Below are positions 40,206-50,937 of a stretch of DNA of 64,000 nt, piece after piece; positions within the stretch are counted from its first letter, which is position 1; every line of letters begins with the position of its first letter. Under the pieces are notes generated by a model. The model worked only from the letters and a program-made list of their open reading frames with translations. It did not search any database and had not been told where the DNA came from. The translations under genes were made by a program, and so were the position numbers. Source of the stretch: Chrysophaeum taylorii (lineage: Eukaryota; Sar; Pelagophyceae; Pelagomonadales; Pelagomonadaceae); the NCBI GenBank assembly GCA_029834535.1, contig JAQMWT010000308.1:1-64000 (forward strand). The letters run 5' to 3'.

Positions 40206-41440
40206 GCAATGGGAGCTAAAAAAAAAAAAAAATCCACAACGAGGGGCTTCCGTGGGATGGGGTTGTTGGTGTGCTTGCATCAGACATTCGGCGGTACACA
40301 CGCTGACTTGGAAGTATCTTGATTGGCAGAAAGGTGCAAATATGATGAGACGGAGTATCGGGGGGGGATGTGAGACGGCTGGTGTAGACGTTTAAGGCGG
40401 TGAAGGGGGTGGAATAGATGGTGGTATTAAGAAAAGCGGCGGAGTGGAACTAGAATCAGTCAAGGTGGGAGTAGGCATAGGAGCAGAAAAGGTAGTGTTA
40501 GTGGTGGTGGTTTTTTTGGGTTGGTGTTGTTGGGTGTTTTTGGAGTCATTGGAAGTGTTGCGCTGTTGAGAAGAACGGCGATGGTGGGTAGCGCGTTGTC
40601 GTGGAATAGCTCGGAACTTTGAAACTTGCGGCAGTCCCTCTTAAAGATCCTTGCAGCCGCCAAAATGACATTGGGTAGTGCGTCGGAATCGAGCAGAGCC
40701 AGGTTATTGGGAAAGGGGAGCGTCTAGGGTAGGTCAGTTGAAAGAGTCTGAAGTCGGGGTTGTGGCTGACGACGCGGCGGATAGCGCGACGGTAGTGGTT
40801 GTGCATGCCATCTAAATTGATTGTTGGTGAACTTCTCAAGGGTACAACCACAGTCGTCGGTACGAAACGCGAGACGATAAAACAAAGCCAGTAAGTCTAG
40901 AAGCACGATGCACGTAGTCAAATGCGAGGACACACTCGACGGTACGTCGGATCAGGTACAATGCCGAGCAACTTGAACGCCGGTGATAGGTACAATGCCG
41001 AGCAACTTGAACTCCGATGATGAACTTGTTGAGGAAGTTCGCTACGCGATCCCCATGGCCCATGTAGACATCGGTAATGCGCTTGTAAAGTCGCGTGAAG
41101 TTCATGTCGCGGTTTTCATGGATATCAACGTTGTTGCTTGACGCGAAATTCTTCTTCAGAGCAGCGAGATGCTGAGATGCTAGTCCAAGGATCGTTGGTC
41201 GAGATAATGTGATCGCCGGTAGAGATGATCATGTTCGCGACGACGTGTCCATTGGTGGAACAAAAAAATGTCCCTCACCGCTGAAGGCATCAAGTGTTCG
41301 CGAAAGCTTGCTAGCTTGAATTTCGATCGAGGACATGTTAGACGACAACGAACCGAACACGTAGCAATGAACTGAAGCCGATGAGGAGTCGCCGTGAAGT
41401 CAAGCACAGGTTCGATCGAAACGAACGAACACTGCTGCCA

Positions 41441-41515
41441 TGTGAGAACTGAAATGGGGATGTGAGAACTATAATGGGGACGTGGTGCAGGGGTAAGTGT
41501 CATAGCTTCCTCACA
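41441..41515 (-). mobile_element. 5' LTR of minus-strand copia element
   Basis: The 75-bp LTR ends CTTCCTCACA on the plus strand. Just inside it (reading minus) is TGGCAGCAGTG, starting with TGG as expected for a primer site pairing with a tRNA CCA end. Confidence 0.8.
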
Positions 41516-41616
41516 TATCCAGCTGATCTTGTATCTCGGTTTATAATAAGTTGACTTGTTAAAAAATCAAAAACCTAAACCCTCGAGCGATTTGATCGAG
41601 GTCTGGAATGTAACTA

Positions 41617-42342
41617 ATGGCGCACGCGCTTATCCTCGCGCGCGGCGGAAGCAAGGGCATCCCGAAGAAGAACATCAAGCTTTTGAACGGCGTTCCGCTG
41701 GTGGTGTACAACATCAAGGCGGCGCTGGAGTCGGGGGTGTTCGCGGTCGTCGCCGTGAGCTCGGACGACGACGAGATTCTAGCTATCGCTCGTGCGGCGG
41801 GCGCTGCGACCCACAAGCGCAGCCCCGCAGCTGCGACCGACACGGCGACCTCGGAGGTTGGGATCTTCGACTACCTCGAACATCATCATCCCTGCGACGT
41901 TCTCGCCCTCGTCCAGTGCACGTCGCCACTGACGACGGCGGACGATTTCCGGAACGCGTGGGAATTGTTCCGGAACTCCGGCGCCGACGGCCTCGTCACT
42001 GTGGTGCGGACGCACCGATTTTTGTGGCGCGTCGAAGATGGGGGAGGAGTCGCGGCGCCGATGAACTACGACCCTGCCTACCGCCCGCGCCGCCAGGACT
42101 GGGCCGGAGAACTCGTGGAAAACGGCGCTTTCTACCTCATGAAGGTCGCGAGTCTCCGGGCTTCTGGATCGCGTCTCTCGGGCAAGATCGTCGCCTACGA
42201 AATGCCCGAAGACACCCTCGTCGAGATCGACTCCCTCGTCGACTGGACCATCGCCGAGGTCCTCGCGAAAGCGCGATTCGGCGACTCGCCGACTTCCTGG
42301 CTCAAGCTTCCTTCCTTCCTTCCTTCCGTCGGGAGTGAGTGA
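41617..42342 (+). CDS. Acylneuraminate cytidylyltransferase (CMP-sialate synthase-like)
   Basis: The family transfers CMP from CTP to a nonulosonic acid such as sialic acid, releasing pyrophosphate and producing the donor for sialyltransferases. The N-terminal nucleotide-binding signature ILARGGSKGIPKKNIKLLNGVPLV is textbook. VSSDDDEI, RSPAAATDTATSEV (CTP/sugar contact region), LVQCTSPLTTADDF, GAFYLMK and VEIDSLVDWTIAEVLA follow in family order. At 241 aa it matches bacterial-type single-domain enzymes; the last 20 residues come from a TTCC repeat. The ATG at 41617 is the first in frame. A copia 5' LTR ends 102 bp upstream. Other nonulosonic acids, such as legionaminate-type sugars, are possible substrates. 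Confidence 0.9.
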   Translation: MAHALILARGGSKGIPKKNIKLLNGVPLVVYNIKAALESGVFAVVAVSSDDDEILAIARAAGAATHKRSPAAATDTATSEVGIFDYLEHHHPCDVLALVQCTSPLTTADDFRNAWELFRNSGADGLVTVVRTHRFLWRVEDGGGVAAPMNYDPAYRPRRQDWAGELVENGAFYLMKVASLRASGSRLSGKIVAYEMPEDTLVEIDSLVDWTIAEVLAKARFGDSPTSWLKLPSFLPSVGSE

Positions 42343-42834
42343 GTGAGTGAGTGACCAACTTAGCTAACTAACAACAGTAGGGTCCGTCCGTCCGTCCGTC
42401 CGTCCGTCGTTCGGGGAATTAATTCGTAGTGTGCACGGGGTGGTGTGGTAGGCAGTGCGCGCGACAGCAAACGACGATGCGGGAAAATACAGGACATCTG
42501 GGGGGTTTCCTACGAAAACAGCCATTTCCGTTTCGAAGGGCCGCGGTGGTTGAGCGGCAACTGAAGCCACGCAGGCCTTACAGTGTAGACCAAGTATCTG
42601 GACGCGCGTACACCGACGGATACTCTGCCACGACGACTGGCACGGTCAGGCATCAGCCACCTGACGCTCGGGCGGCTTCGCCGTCCTCGCGCGCGCGGGG
42701 CGAGCGAACGAATCTACGCCCTGCAGCTACACCAGGATGAGGAGATCGTGCATCACTGCGTTCGCACGAAGTGTACTTTCCACCTTCCGAAGAGAGTCCA
42801 AGGTGCGGGCTTCGAGGCACGCGCGCCTGGCCTC

Positions 42835-42868
<34 letters not shown>

Positions 42869-45191
42869 ATTCGCCCGCCGTGACCACCGCGTCCAGGCGT
42901 CCTTTTCGACCTAGCCCATCAGTAGTTCAGATCAAATACTAGTACTGTCAGATTGCAGCTCGTACCACCACGGCGATTCGTTGCGATACCCGAAAGCTAC
43001 CGCTCCCTCTTGATCGATCGACTGCCACCTGTGGGCCCAGGTGCTGCTATAACAATACCCTGGACTACGCACTTGACTCTCGGGCCGATATCCGGCAACC
43101 GTCTCTTTCCCCAGACTCAGTCAAATATCGCAACTGCCAGAGACAAGCAGGTCAACGAAGCATAGGCGGCGCCGCCTTGTTAGGAAGTCGATCCGACTCA
43201 GCCAGAAGGAGAAATTTTCGCTTCTTCCCAATCACGCTGCTAAACGTTTGAAAACGGACGAAAGACAAACAAACGTACTGCTCTGATTACCTCCTACCGA
43301 GAACGAGATAGAGATTTTTTTGTCCTCAACTTCTTCTCGTTTTCGCTGCCCTGTCTTGCAGAAGACCGAAATCGACGCCAGTCAAACCACCTAATGCCAA
43401 TTACCTTCAACGCCGTTTTGGCGCCAAAATTGATGCCAACGAATACTTGATATTGACCGAATTTGAGGAGGCCACATTCCCTGCGGACTTCGGTGGTGGT
43501 GGTCAAACGGGGGCTCTCCAACTCGAGATTACTTCTAGCATCCACGGAGGAGATTAAATTGCACCATGCTGCTTAGCCACCACCTTGCTGGTCACACGGC
43601 TTGAAGAAATCGATGCAACTTCCGACAGCACCAAACGTACTGCGCCACACACCTCAAGTTACCCTGCAGCTGTCGGCCCGGATGGATACGATGTTTAATA
43701 ATCTGAGATCGACAAGTGTCAAATTTCCCTCTGCCAGGTATGTCGCCCAAACACACACTCAAGGCTATCGCAAGGTGTTATAGGATGATGTTTTTTTGAA
43801 TTATGTGTGCCAGACAATAATTTCAAACTTATCTTTTTCAAAATCAAGACCAATGCCACCGGCGAGCACATCGTCTCGTCTTGCGGGGCCTGGCGCAGAC
43901 TTGTTTGGCTACTCTAGAATCATCAGAGTCATCCTCGATGAAGAAGAACTTGTTCTCGCTAGACGTCCACTTCAATTCTCAGTTTCACCGGTCAGATGGG
44001 ACTAGGGTCGAGACGTTGCGGGCGGGAGCTTGTCTGTCCTCTGGAGGAGGAGGAGGAGGAGATCCGTTCAACCAATCGCAGGTCTCGACGATCCGTAAAG
44101 TTGTTTGGATACCGCTCTCCAGCTGAAACGGTGTGGGGATGGATGGGAACGCCAGCGTGGGCGTTAAGGGCTGATTTGGATGACAGACGCGCGCGCGAAC
44201 GACGCGCGTCGCCGGATGTAGTGCACCTTTCTCGCGAGGGAACTTGCAGCAGCAGCAGCTGGCACCTTCTTCAGGAAACCAACCCAAAGGGGTACATCAT
44301 CGCTCGTGCTAACCCCATATGTTTTACACCACAAACTCGACCGTCGCGAGTTGGGTAGTTTCTTGGGGTCGCTGAATAACAAACAAAAAAAACCCATTCT
44401 GATCACCAAGTGCGTTCGAATTTTACAGATGCAACTCGCGCGGCCGGCCTAACGATGATGGCCAACAAGTTACCCCACCTAGACTATGCTGTTCAAAAAT
44501 ATCCCGTGCGACCATTTTTTGCACGATAACTACCGCGCGCTAACAACGACACCGTCGGGCGCGCGGACTCCTCTGCGTACTTCAAGTTGGAGGAGACAGC
44601 GGCGCGCGCAAGGGCTTCTGCCGCGCTGAACCTGACCCGACGCAACGAATTGAGTTGGCTCACAGCTGCAGCCAAGATTACATCGGCCCCTTATTTGATT
44701 GAACAAGCGCAACTCCTCGCCTTCAATTCGCAGCCTTGTTCACGGCAGCATGCATCCATCCACCCATCCTCGGCCGCCGCGCGTCGTCCCTTCTCTGCGA
44801 AAAGAATTGCTCGTCTTGAAGTTCTCTAAGGCCGTGGTAAAAACGAACGCTGGATGTGACGGGCGATCACAGCCGGCTGCGAGTCGCTTGATGGCACGTC
44901 GCGGTATTGGGAGATTATCGGCTGTCTCAAGAGCGGCTTGTCCAAGGATATGTATGTCAGACACTCCTGCGCCGCAAGCCGGATGCTACGCGCCGTTCAA
45001 CGCGAGTAAATGCCGAAGTGTTTCGTTTTGCTATGAACCCCTGCCATCGTTGCTTCGACGCAGGCGTCATTGTGAGGATATCGCTTAGCGGCCAATCCGT
45101 AATGCGCTTGGTGTTATGACGAGATTAGTCGCGTGCTGTACGGCAGCGGAACCTGCAGGCGTTTTTTTCTTCGAGTCTCGATACGAGATGT
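42343..45191. other. Degenerate intergenic region
   Basis: It begins with (GTGA)n and (GTCC)n microsatellites (42340-42412) and has an (ACG)n run at 42837-42868. All frames are short. Nothing recognisable was found on either strand. Confidence 0.5.
42837..42868. repeat. (ACG)n microsatellite
   Basis: About ten uninterrupted ACG units lie in non-coding sequence. Confidence 0.9.
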
Positions 45192-45199
45192 CTATGTAC
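45192..45199. other. Target-site duplication of hAT-like element (left)
   Basis: CTATGTAC here corresponds to TTATGTAC at 48734-48741, a 7 of 8 match. This is the length typical for hAT insertions. Confidence 0.65.
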
Positions 45200-45399
45200 C
45201 AGCGTTGGGAATTAATTCACTAGGTTCGCTGAATTTGGTTCACTTCGTGAAATTTTTCGTCCGAAGTCCAATGTTCACTTCACGTTCGTTGTTCACCTTG
45301 GCTGACGGCCTGACTCCGTGTGCTGATGAGCCAAGTCGAGCCGCGCTACCTGGAGGTGGAGGATAATGTTGATGATGAGGAGGAATTTATTTAAACGCG

Positions 45400-45984
45400 G
45401 TGTTAACAGAAGGACGAAGTTCACAAGAACGAGCCGATGTCGTGACGTCGAACACCCCCGGCAACAAAAGTGGACGATCAACCAACCAGGTTTTTCTTTT
45501 CCAAGGTGTGGTGGGACTGCTTTCTTCGACTGAAGGAAGGCGACGCACGCGTGTATCCGGTGCTGGGAGCGCCTCGGAGGTGGTGACGAGAGACTTCAAA
45601 AAAGGCACGTGGCAGACAGACGACCATGCCCTCCTGGGGCCGGCCCACTACAAGGCTGCGCATCATCCGGAGGAGGATTCGATTCGACGAGCTGCATGCC
45701 CTCCTGGGGCCGGCCCACTACAAGGCTGCGCATCATCCGGAGGAGGATTCGATTCGACGAGCTGGGACGTCAACAGCTCACCAAGAAACAGAAGACAGAC
45801 AAAGAAAAGGAAGGCGTTTTTTTATGACGGCGTTGTGGCAACCTCCAAGGGTAAATCGGATATTACGAGATACTTCATGGCCATGCCCAGCCAGGCAAAA
45901 AAAACACTCTTCTCCCTGATGGCATTCTCGGCTCGGCACTACGCGTACGCGTCGGCAGCGGATTTTTTTCAAGCGCACCTTTGA
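45400..45984 (+). CDS. Hypothetical ORF inside hAT-like element
   Basis: The 194-codon frame spans the 70-bp tandem duplication, which shifts its frame by one base per unit. The C-terminal part (TKKRKAFFYDGVVATSKGKSDITRYFMAMPSQAKKTLFSLMAFSA) is basic then hydrophobic. No family recognised; it may be a remnant of the element's transposase. Confidence 0.3.
   Translation: MLTEGRSSQERADVVTSNTPGNKSGRSTNQVFLFQGVVGLLSSTEGRRRTRVSGAGSASEVVTRDFKKGTWQTDDHALLGPAHYKAAHHPEEDSIRRAACPPGAGPLQGCASSGGGFDSTSWDVNSSPRNRRQTKKRKAFFYDGVVATSKGKSDITRYFMAMPSQAKKTLFSLMAFSARHYAYASAADFFQAHL
45625..45764. repeat. Perfect 70-bp tandem duplication
   Basis: 45625-45694 and 45695-45764 are identical, starting CATGCCCTCCTGGGGCC and ending GACGAGCTG. 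Perfect identity indicates a recent event or an assembly artefact. Confidence 0.95.
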
Positions 45985-46737
45985 CTGACGACGAAGATCA
46001 TCGCAAGCTTCTTGAAGCGTAGTACTACCGCGGTGGTGGTGGTGGCGGGTAAGGCAAGCGCCCTCGTTCATGACTCGAAAGGCGCTGTTTGATGAATGGG
46101 TGGAACAACGCTGAATATCGTTGTTTTGTTGTTCGAATCTTGAAGCACGTCGTTACGGAGTGTTACGAAGCGGCGGCTTTCGGCAATCCATGCGCCCAGG
46201 TGCTGCATGACGGCGGGGACACTCAAGGATAAGTTCAAGCGACAGGCCATTGGCCTTGTATCCTTCATCTGGCCCGATTGGAGTGGCGTTGATACGGCGT
46301 GCCTCGTTCCAGCTGACGACGACGGAACCGATTCCGGCACGGCTTCTTCTCTGCTCCGTTCTGCGGTCGCGGAGCGTGCGGGAATCGATATCGATTTGGC
46401 GGCCCCAACCAACCATTGTTCAAGACCCCAAAATTGGCGTCGCCGAAGAATTTTTTGTTGAGGTCGAAGCGCGTGACATGCATGATGTATCTCAAAGATC
46501 TCGGCAGCGGCATCATTGTGGCGACTTGACACGATCCAGAGGCAAGCAGGTGATCAATCCATTCCCAGCTGGGCAGGAGCTGCTGAACAGTGGTGGTGGC
46601 CACGATGGAGCCAAGTACTTTTCTTACGGCGGCGCACGTTTGAAGGATCTGCATGCGCTTTTGCCGTTACAGCCGGGGAAATAAATCGCCGAAGCTCAAG
46701 CTCGACCTCAATAAGACGAGGTTCCGGGCGCGCTACC

Positions 46738-47145
46738 TACCTAACTAACTAACTAACTAACTTCAGACCTCTCCCGAGCATGGGAGCCAGGCCGGACCAG
46801 CAGGAGTCGGTACGGAATCACAGAGAAAATTCACGCAGTTGGGGCAGAGGCGAGGGACGAGGACGGACTTGTTGATGGTGGACCGCCACTGCGCGCGGTC
46901 TTGTGCGAGGTCGTGCAAAAGCGTCGCGGGCCGCGGACGTGTTGGTCCACGAACAATCGACCTGTCCGTCGCGTTCTGCCCAACCGAGCGAACCCCATGA
47001 TTCCCAGCGCGGACTTTTTTTCCGGGTGCTAACCGGCCAGCCCGGGAGGCGAGCAGGCACCGTCTCACTCCGGGACGGCCGGGGCCGCCGCAGGGAGCAA
47101 GCGTGTTGGGCGCCGTCCTCCATCGCAACCAACCAACGGTTAGCG
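46738..47145 (-). mobile_element. SINE-like retroposon copy 3, divergent, 14-bp target duplication
   Basis: CCGGGCGCGCTACC lies at 46724-46737 and 47146-47159. The minus-strand head GGTTGCGATGGAGGACGG and the tail region (GGCTCCCATGCTCGGGAGAGGTCTGAAG, then GTTA units) match the other copies. The middle about 250 bp is different and encodes LHDLAQDRAQWRS, reminiscent of the C-terminus of LINE reverse-transcriptase proteins. This copy may preserve the LINE parent's 3' end. Confidence 0.88.
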
Positions 47146-47603
47146 ACCGGGCGCGCTACCAACGTATTCGTTCCTTGCTTGCTGCGTATGCACCACGTGC
47201 CCAAACAGTAGACGGCTACCCACGTTGGACTCCCTTGGACATAATCAGTAATGAGCAATGGGTGGCGTCGGCTGAATTCGACGCGATTTTTGCTATAACG
47301 GATGCGGCCGTTGTTTTCGTGCAACACGAACACTTATACCTGGGGGCGTCCGCCGCATTGATCAAGCACAACATGATCGAGTCTCTGCGAGCTGGCACGC
47401 TAGAAGTCTCATTGATCTCCCGAACATAAATAACTGCGAAATCCATGCCACGTAAGACTGTCTCGATGTCGACGACCTCAGCAGAGACCGGCAAAAACCT
47501 GTCTTGAGCGGGCTATACTCGAATATGTGAGCGTCGGTTTGCGGCGGGAATAATGAAGACTACGCGTGTCACTTCAACTAAGACTTCAACGATCGCGACT
47601 TGA

Positions 47604-48443
47604 TTGCCTTCCTTCTTGCCTTTCGGACTATCAACTGCTGCAGGCACCTGTCGTCCAATCATCAGAGAGCTCGGGCCAGGAAGTTGCTTTCTCAAGGAAG
47701 AAATAATATGTGATTTACGCACGGACTGCATTCTACCACCACGAAAAGGCAAAGAGTTCCTCCGAGAGCCTGCGCCCGCCCGCAATCTCTTGGCGGCACT
47801 CGACGCACCCGATGCTTGGGACGACGACATTCGCTTTCTTTTGCTATGTCTGAGAACCAGATGCCCGATTTCGATGTGGAGGAGTTTGAACAGGTCTTCA
47901 CTCAATGGTGATCTCAGGCTCTCGAGATCGGTCAACTGGAAAGAGCATTATCCTGAGCTTGAGAAGAAGGATGAAGTCGGCTTCACACAGATCTGGCTGC
48001 TGTGCTCGACGTTGGGCAAGCCGTATCGTCCGCTCACCAAGGAAGGAGCAGTATGGGTTCCTTCTTCCTTCCGGACATGGCGAGAGCCTGCCTCTAATAA
48101 GGGTTTTTTCAATTTTTGGTATACGTGGCGCGCAGAGCTACTACTGTGAGCGTTGCCTGGGCATTGGAAATCTTGTCCTGACCGAGGGAAAGAAACACGT
48201 TGCTGCTCTGCGTGGACCGCCACGGACAAAGTTGTTGCTAGCATACTGCTGCGCACGATGAACAAGAATTTCTTCATTGCTGCGGCGGCTGCCCGGATTA
48301 AGTACAGGGGCCGAGTTTTCAAAAAAAAAACGAGATCACCACACATCCGCGAAGACTCTTTGGAGATGGAGGTTGATGAGGAAGAACCAGACGAAGATAC
48401 CGAGGTCGTTCGTTCGTTCGTTCGTTCACATCGCCTAAAGTAA
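47604..48443 (+). other. Broken coding-like region in hAT-like element
   Basis: Frames such as SILLRTMNKNFFIAAAAARIKYRGRVFKKK followed by an acidic tail (about 48220-48440) look protein-like, but are short and change frame. It could be the transposase C-terminus. Evidence is insufficient for a firm call. Confidence 0.3.
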
Positions 48444-48741
48444 GAAACACTGAACCCCATCCACGGTAACTAACTCCTCCTTCGCCCCAAAAAAAAAACG
48501 CGAATGAATCAAAGAGCACCAGACTTAGGAGGCAATAATAGCGCGCGGGGAACTGACGGGGCGCGGCAGGGACCGGCGCTGGCGTTTGAAAAAAAAATGT
48601 GGCGTTCACTTCACAAAGGTTCACTTTAACCACGTAGGGTGACGTGTTCACTTCAAATCACTTCAACAATAATGCGCACGGCTGGTGAAGTGGTTCAAGT
48701 TCACTTGCTGAAGTGATGAATCCCAACGTTTTGTTATGTAC

Positions 48742-50011
48742 TACTCGCTGGACGACGCGGCTACAACGTAAAACGCGGCGGCGACGGCACTGAGAGGAAG
48801 TAAGAGTCGAAGAGCGTTCGTACGCAGATGACGTGGCGTTCCCGTTTCCCGATAGTCGTCGTGCTGTGAATGAGGAGACGCCCCGTCTCTTCCGGCACTT
48901 TGCCAGAACGGAAAAAAGTCCACGGAGGGGTGAGCGCCGAGCAGGGGTTTATTTAATTAAAGAGTCGAAACTTAGGTGACGGCCGTCTTATCACCGCGGT
49001 GTCAAATACCTGGGTTCTGTCCTCTCTCGCAGCAGCGGCTCTGCAACAATAAATAATCGCCTGCGATGCTTTCACGACACGCAGCGCGCCAAAACGCGGT
49101 CAAGCCACGTCGCCTGAAGATCTGGCAACATCATATCGACAATTCAACCCTCCTCTCGAGCGCCTTGGCAACAGACTGTACATTAAATCTCTCGGCGCTT
49201 GGCAGGTGCCCTGGAATCGCCTCAAATTCAAGATGCTGGTGCGCTTTTACGCGTCGGCGACCCAGCGCTGTTTTCGCTCAACATACTGACGACGAAGACC
49301 TGGTGCTTTATTAATCGCTCGAAGCCTTGATGTCCAACTGGAGACAAGAAATCAACTTCCCCCGTTCTCATCATCATCGGCGTTCTTCTCACTTTCTCGC
49401 CGCGTGCACGCAGGACCCCGCGAGCCACCTACGGCCCGGAGCAGCTGGGCGCGGTGAGTTCTCGGCGCGCTTGCGCTTGGCCTCACTGTCCTCCTGCCTT
49501 AGCTTTGCGCTTGCCCAAGAGGGAGGTGTCCGACAGCTTGTTTCCTGGTCGTCACCTCCGGAACGTTCTTTGGATTGCTCGGACTACTACGACGACGACG
49601 ATGCACTTAGCTTGCGCTCTCGAGAGCTCTAAAGTTTTCGGAAACCGTGTTCTTCGGCACGCCTGCCGGTGAGGGGATGGCCAGGTCGACCAAGTCCCTC
49701 CTGCCGACGTCCGGCGCCATCGCGACGAACTTGGACCGATCGACGTCGCGCGTGCATTCTGACCTTATTTTTTGGATCAGAAGAGTTTGTTGTTGTTGCG
49801 ACTGGATTGATTCATCAACCGATTATTGGTCGGTGGAGTGATCTCGCGCTGCGTGGTCTCGTCGTCCAGTCGCCTCATCTTGTCGGAGGACGCCGCGCTT
49901 CGTTTTTTTTTTTTCGTCGAAAGGCACGCGGTTATTTCTGCGAAGATACAGTATCTTCGCGCAGCAGCAGCGTGTGTCAAAATAGAAAAGAGAAACAGAA
50001 GTTTCGTCGTC
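48742..50011. other. Intergenic region, nothing firm
   Basis: Short ORFs only. The stretch 49640-49830 has a moderately open frame on the plus strand leading towards the next gene, possibly an upstream exon, but no motif supports it. Confidence 0.4.
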
Positions 50012-50776
50012 ATGATTGTGTCGTTCCGCGGCGAACGGCGAGAGGAGTGGTACAGCCCCTGTTGCACCGTCGCCGCCGCGATCTGCTACGCGCACGAGCT
50101 GTGGAAGTTCTCGTCCCCGCGGGACGTGAGGGACGTGTTCGCCTTCGCGCAGGGCACCGAATGGTTCCCGGCTGGGTCGATTGAGACGGCGGTTCCCGAC
50201 GAAGTCCACGATCACTGGGAAACGCGTGACCACCGGAACTTCTACGACGCGGTCATGCGGTCCTTCGACGTCGACGCCGACGCCGAGATCGCGACGCCTT
50301 ACGTGCGTGGAAAAGTTGACTTTTTGATCTTTGGAAACGGAAGACCCGTCGGGGTGGCCGTCTTCGACAACGAAGTCCAAACGGTCGCCGCGGCCCTCGC
50401 CCTCGCTCAGAAGGAGGGAAAAGATGTGCTCGGAGTCTACTCGAACGGACTGACCTGGACTCTCTACCGGATCGCCGTGCCGCTAACGGTGCACCGGTGC
50501 GTGCTTCGCGTCGGCTTGGACGACGACGAATCTCCCGGAACGCTCGTTGGTCGGCTCGCCTATGTTCTCTCCGAAGTCGCTGCCGGCGTCTTCACCTCAT
50601 CGAAGCGTCGCAAGATGACGGCCCACGACCGTAAGCTCCAAGAGGCGGGGGATGAGGCGCTGCTGGACTGGGCCCATCGTACGGGCAACCAAGACCCCTT
50701 CGAAGAGAAGTACCTCGAGGCCAACTTCCGCGCGGTCGTCTCCAACGACGAGTTCGAAGGCCGACTCCTTATATAA
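50012..50776 (+). CDS. Restriction-endonuclease-fold-like protein
   Basis: I start at the ATG at 50012 (MIVSFRGERREEWYSPC); the open frame reaches 49826 but with implausible Phe/Arg-rich sequence. The 254-aa protein contains EIATPYVRGKVDFLIFGNGRPVGVAVFDNE, then AAALALAQKEGKDVLGVYSNGLTWTLYRI. This layout resembles HsdR-N and related PD-(D/E)XK domains (PD..L..NG.P....E.K, then a YA..TNG..W.LY segment). The expected E-x-K is VFDNE, so catalysis is doubtful. The C-terminus (DWAHRTGNQDPFEEKYLEANFRAVV) is helical. It is convergent with the SOD-like gene, 161 bp apart. The function is unknown and the fold call is tentative. Confidence 0.5.
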   Translation: MIVSFRGERREEWYSPCCTVAAAICYAHELWKFSSPRDVRDVFAFAQGTEWFPAGSIETAVPDEVHDHWETRDHRNFYDAVMRSFDVDADAEIATPYVRGKVDFLIFGNGRPVGVAVFDNEVQTVAAALALAQKEGKDVLGVYSNGLTWTLYRIAVPLTVHRCVLRVGLDDDESPGTLVGRLAYVLSEVAAGVFTSSKRRKMTAHDRKLQEAGDEALLDWAHRTGNQDPFEEKYLEANFRAVVSNDEFEGRLLI

Positions 50777-50937
50777 TATTTTTTTTGGGGCTTTAATAAT
50801 AATAATAATATGAGCGAGTCCAGATGAGGAGATCCCCCTACACTGCGAGATCGACGCAAGAAAAGCGTTCAGCAGCAGCTTTCCGAGACGCAAATCTAAA
50901 AAAAAAGCTTTTCAACCACTATTATATCTCTGCGTGG

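Larger units (their letters stand above)
36554..41515 (-). mobile_element. Complete-length Ty1/copia element (minus strand)
   Basis: The 4962-bp element is bounded by short LTRs (36554-36631 and 41441-41515) and a 5-bp duplication, TATCC. In its own orientation the 5' LTR is the right end. It is the inverted relative of 20929-24904. It carries gag-like frames, an RT remnant, a well-kept RNase H and a SINE-like insertion (37829-38179). No integrase core was recognised, so it is probably mobilised in trans or dead. Confidence 0.85.
45200..48733. mobile_element. hAT-like DNA transposon with inverted ends
   Basis: The left end CAGCGTTGGGAATTAATTCAC and the right end, read inward on the minus strand as CAAAACGTTGGGATTCATCAC, form imperfect inverted repeats. 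An 8-bp duplication flanks them. Several GTTCACTTC/GAAGTGAAC subterminal motifs occur at both ends (45238-45300 and 48600-48720), another hAT habit. The 3.5-kb interior shows only broken frames; a clear transposase was not recognised. It carries a SINE-like insertion and a 70-bp tandem duplication. Confidence 0.7.
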
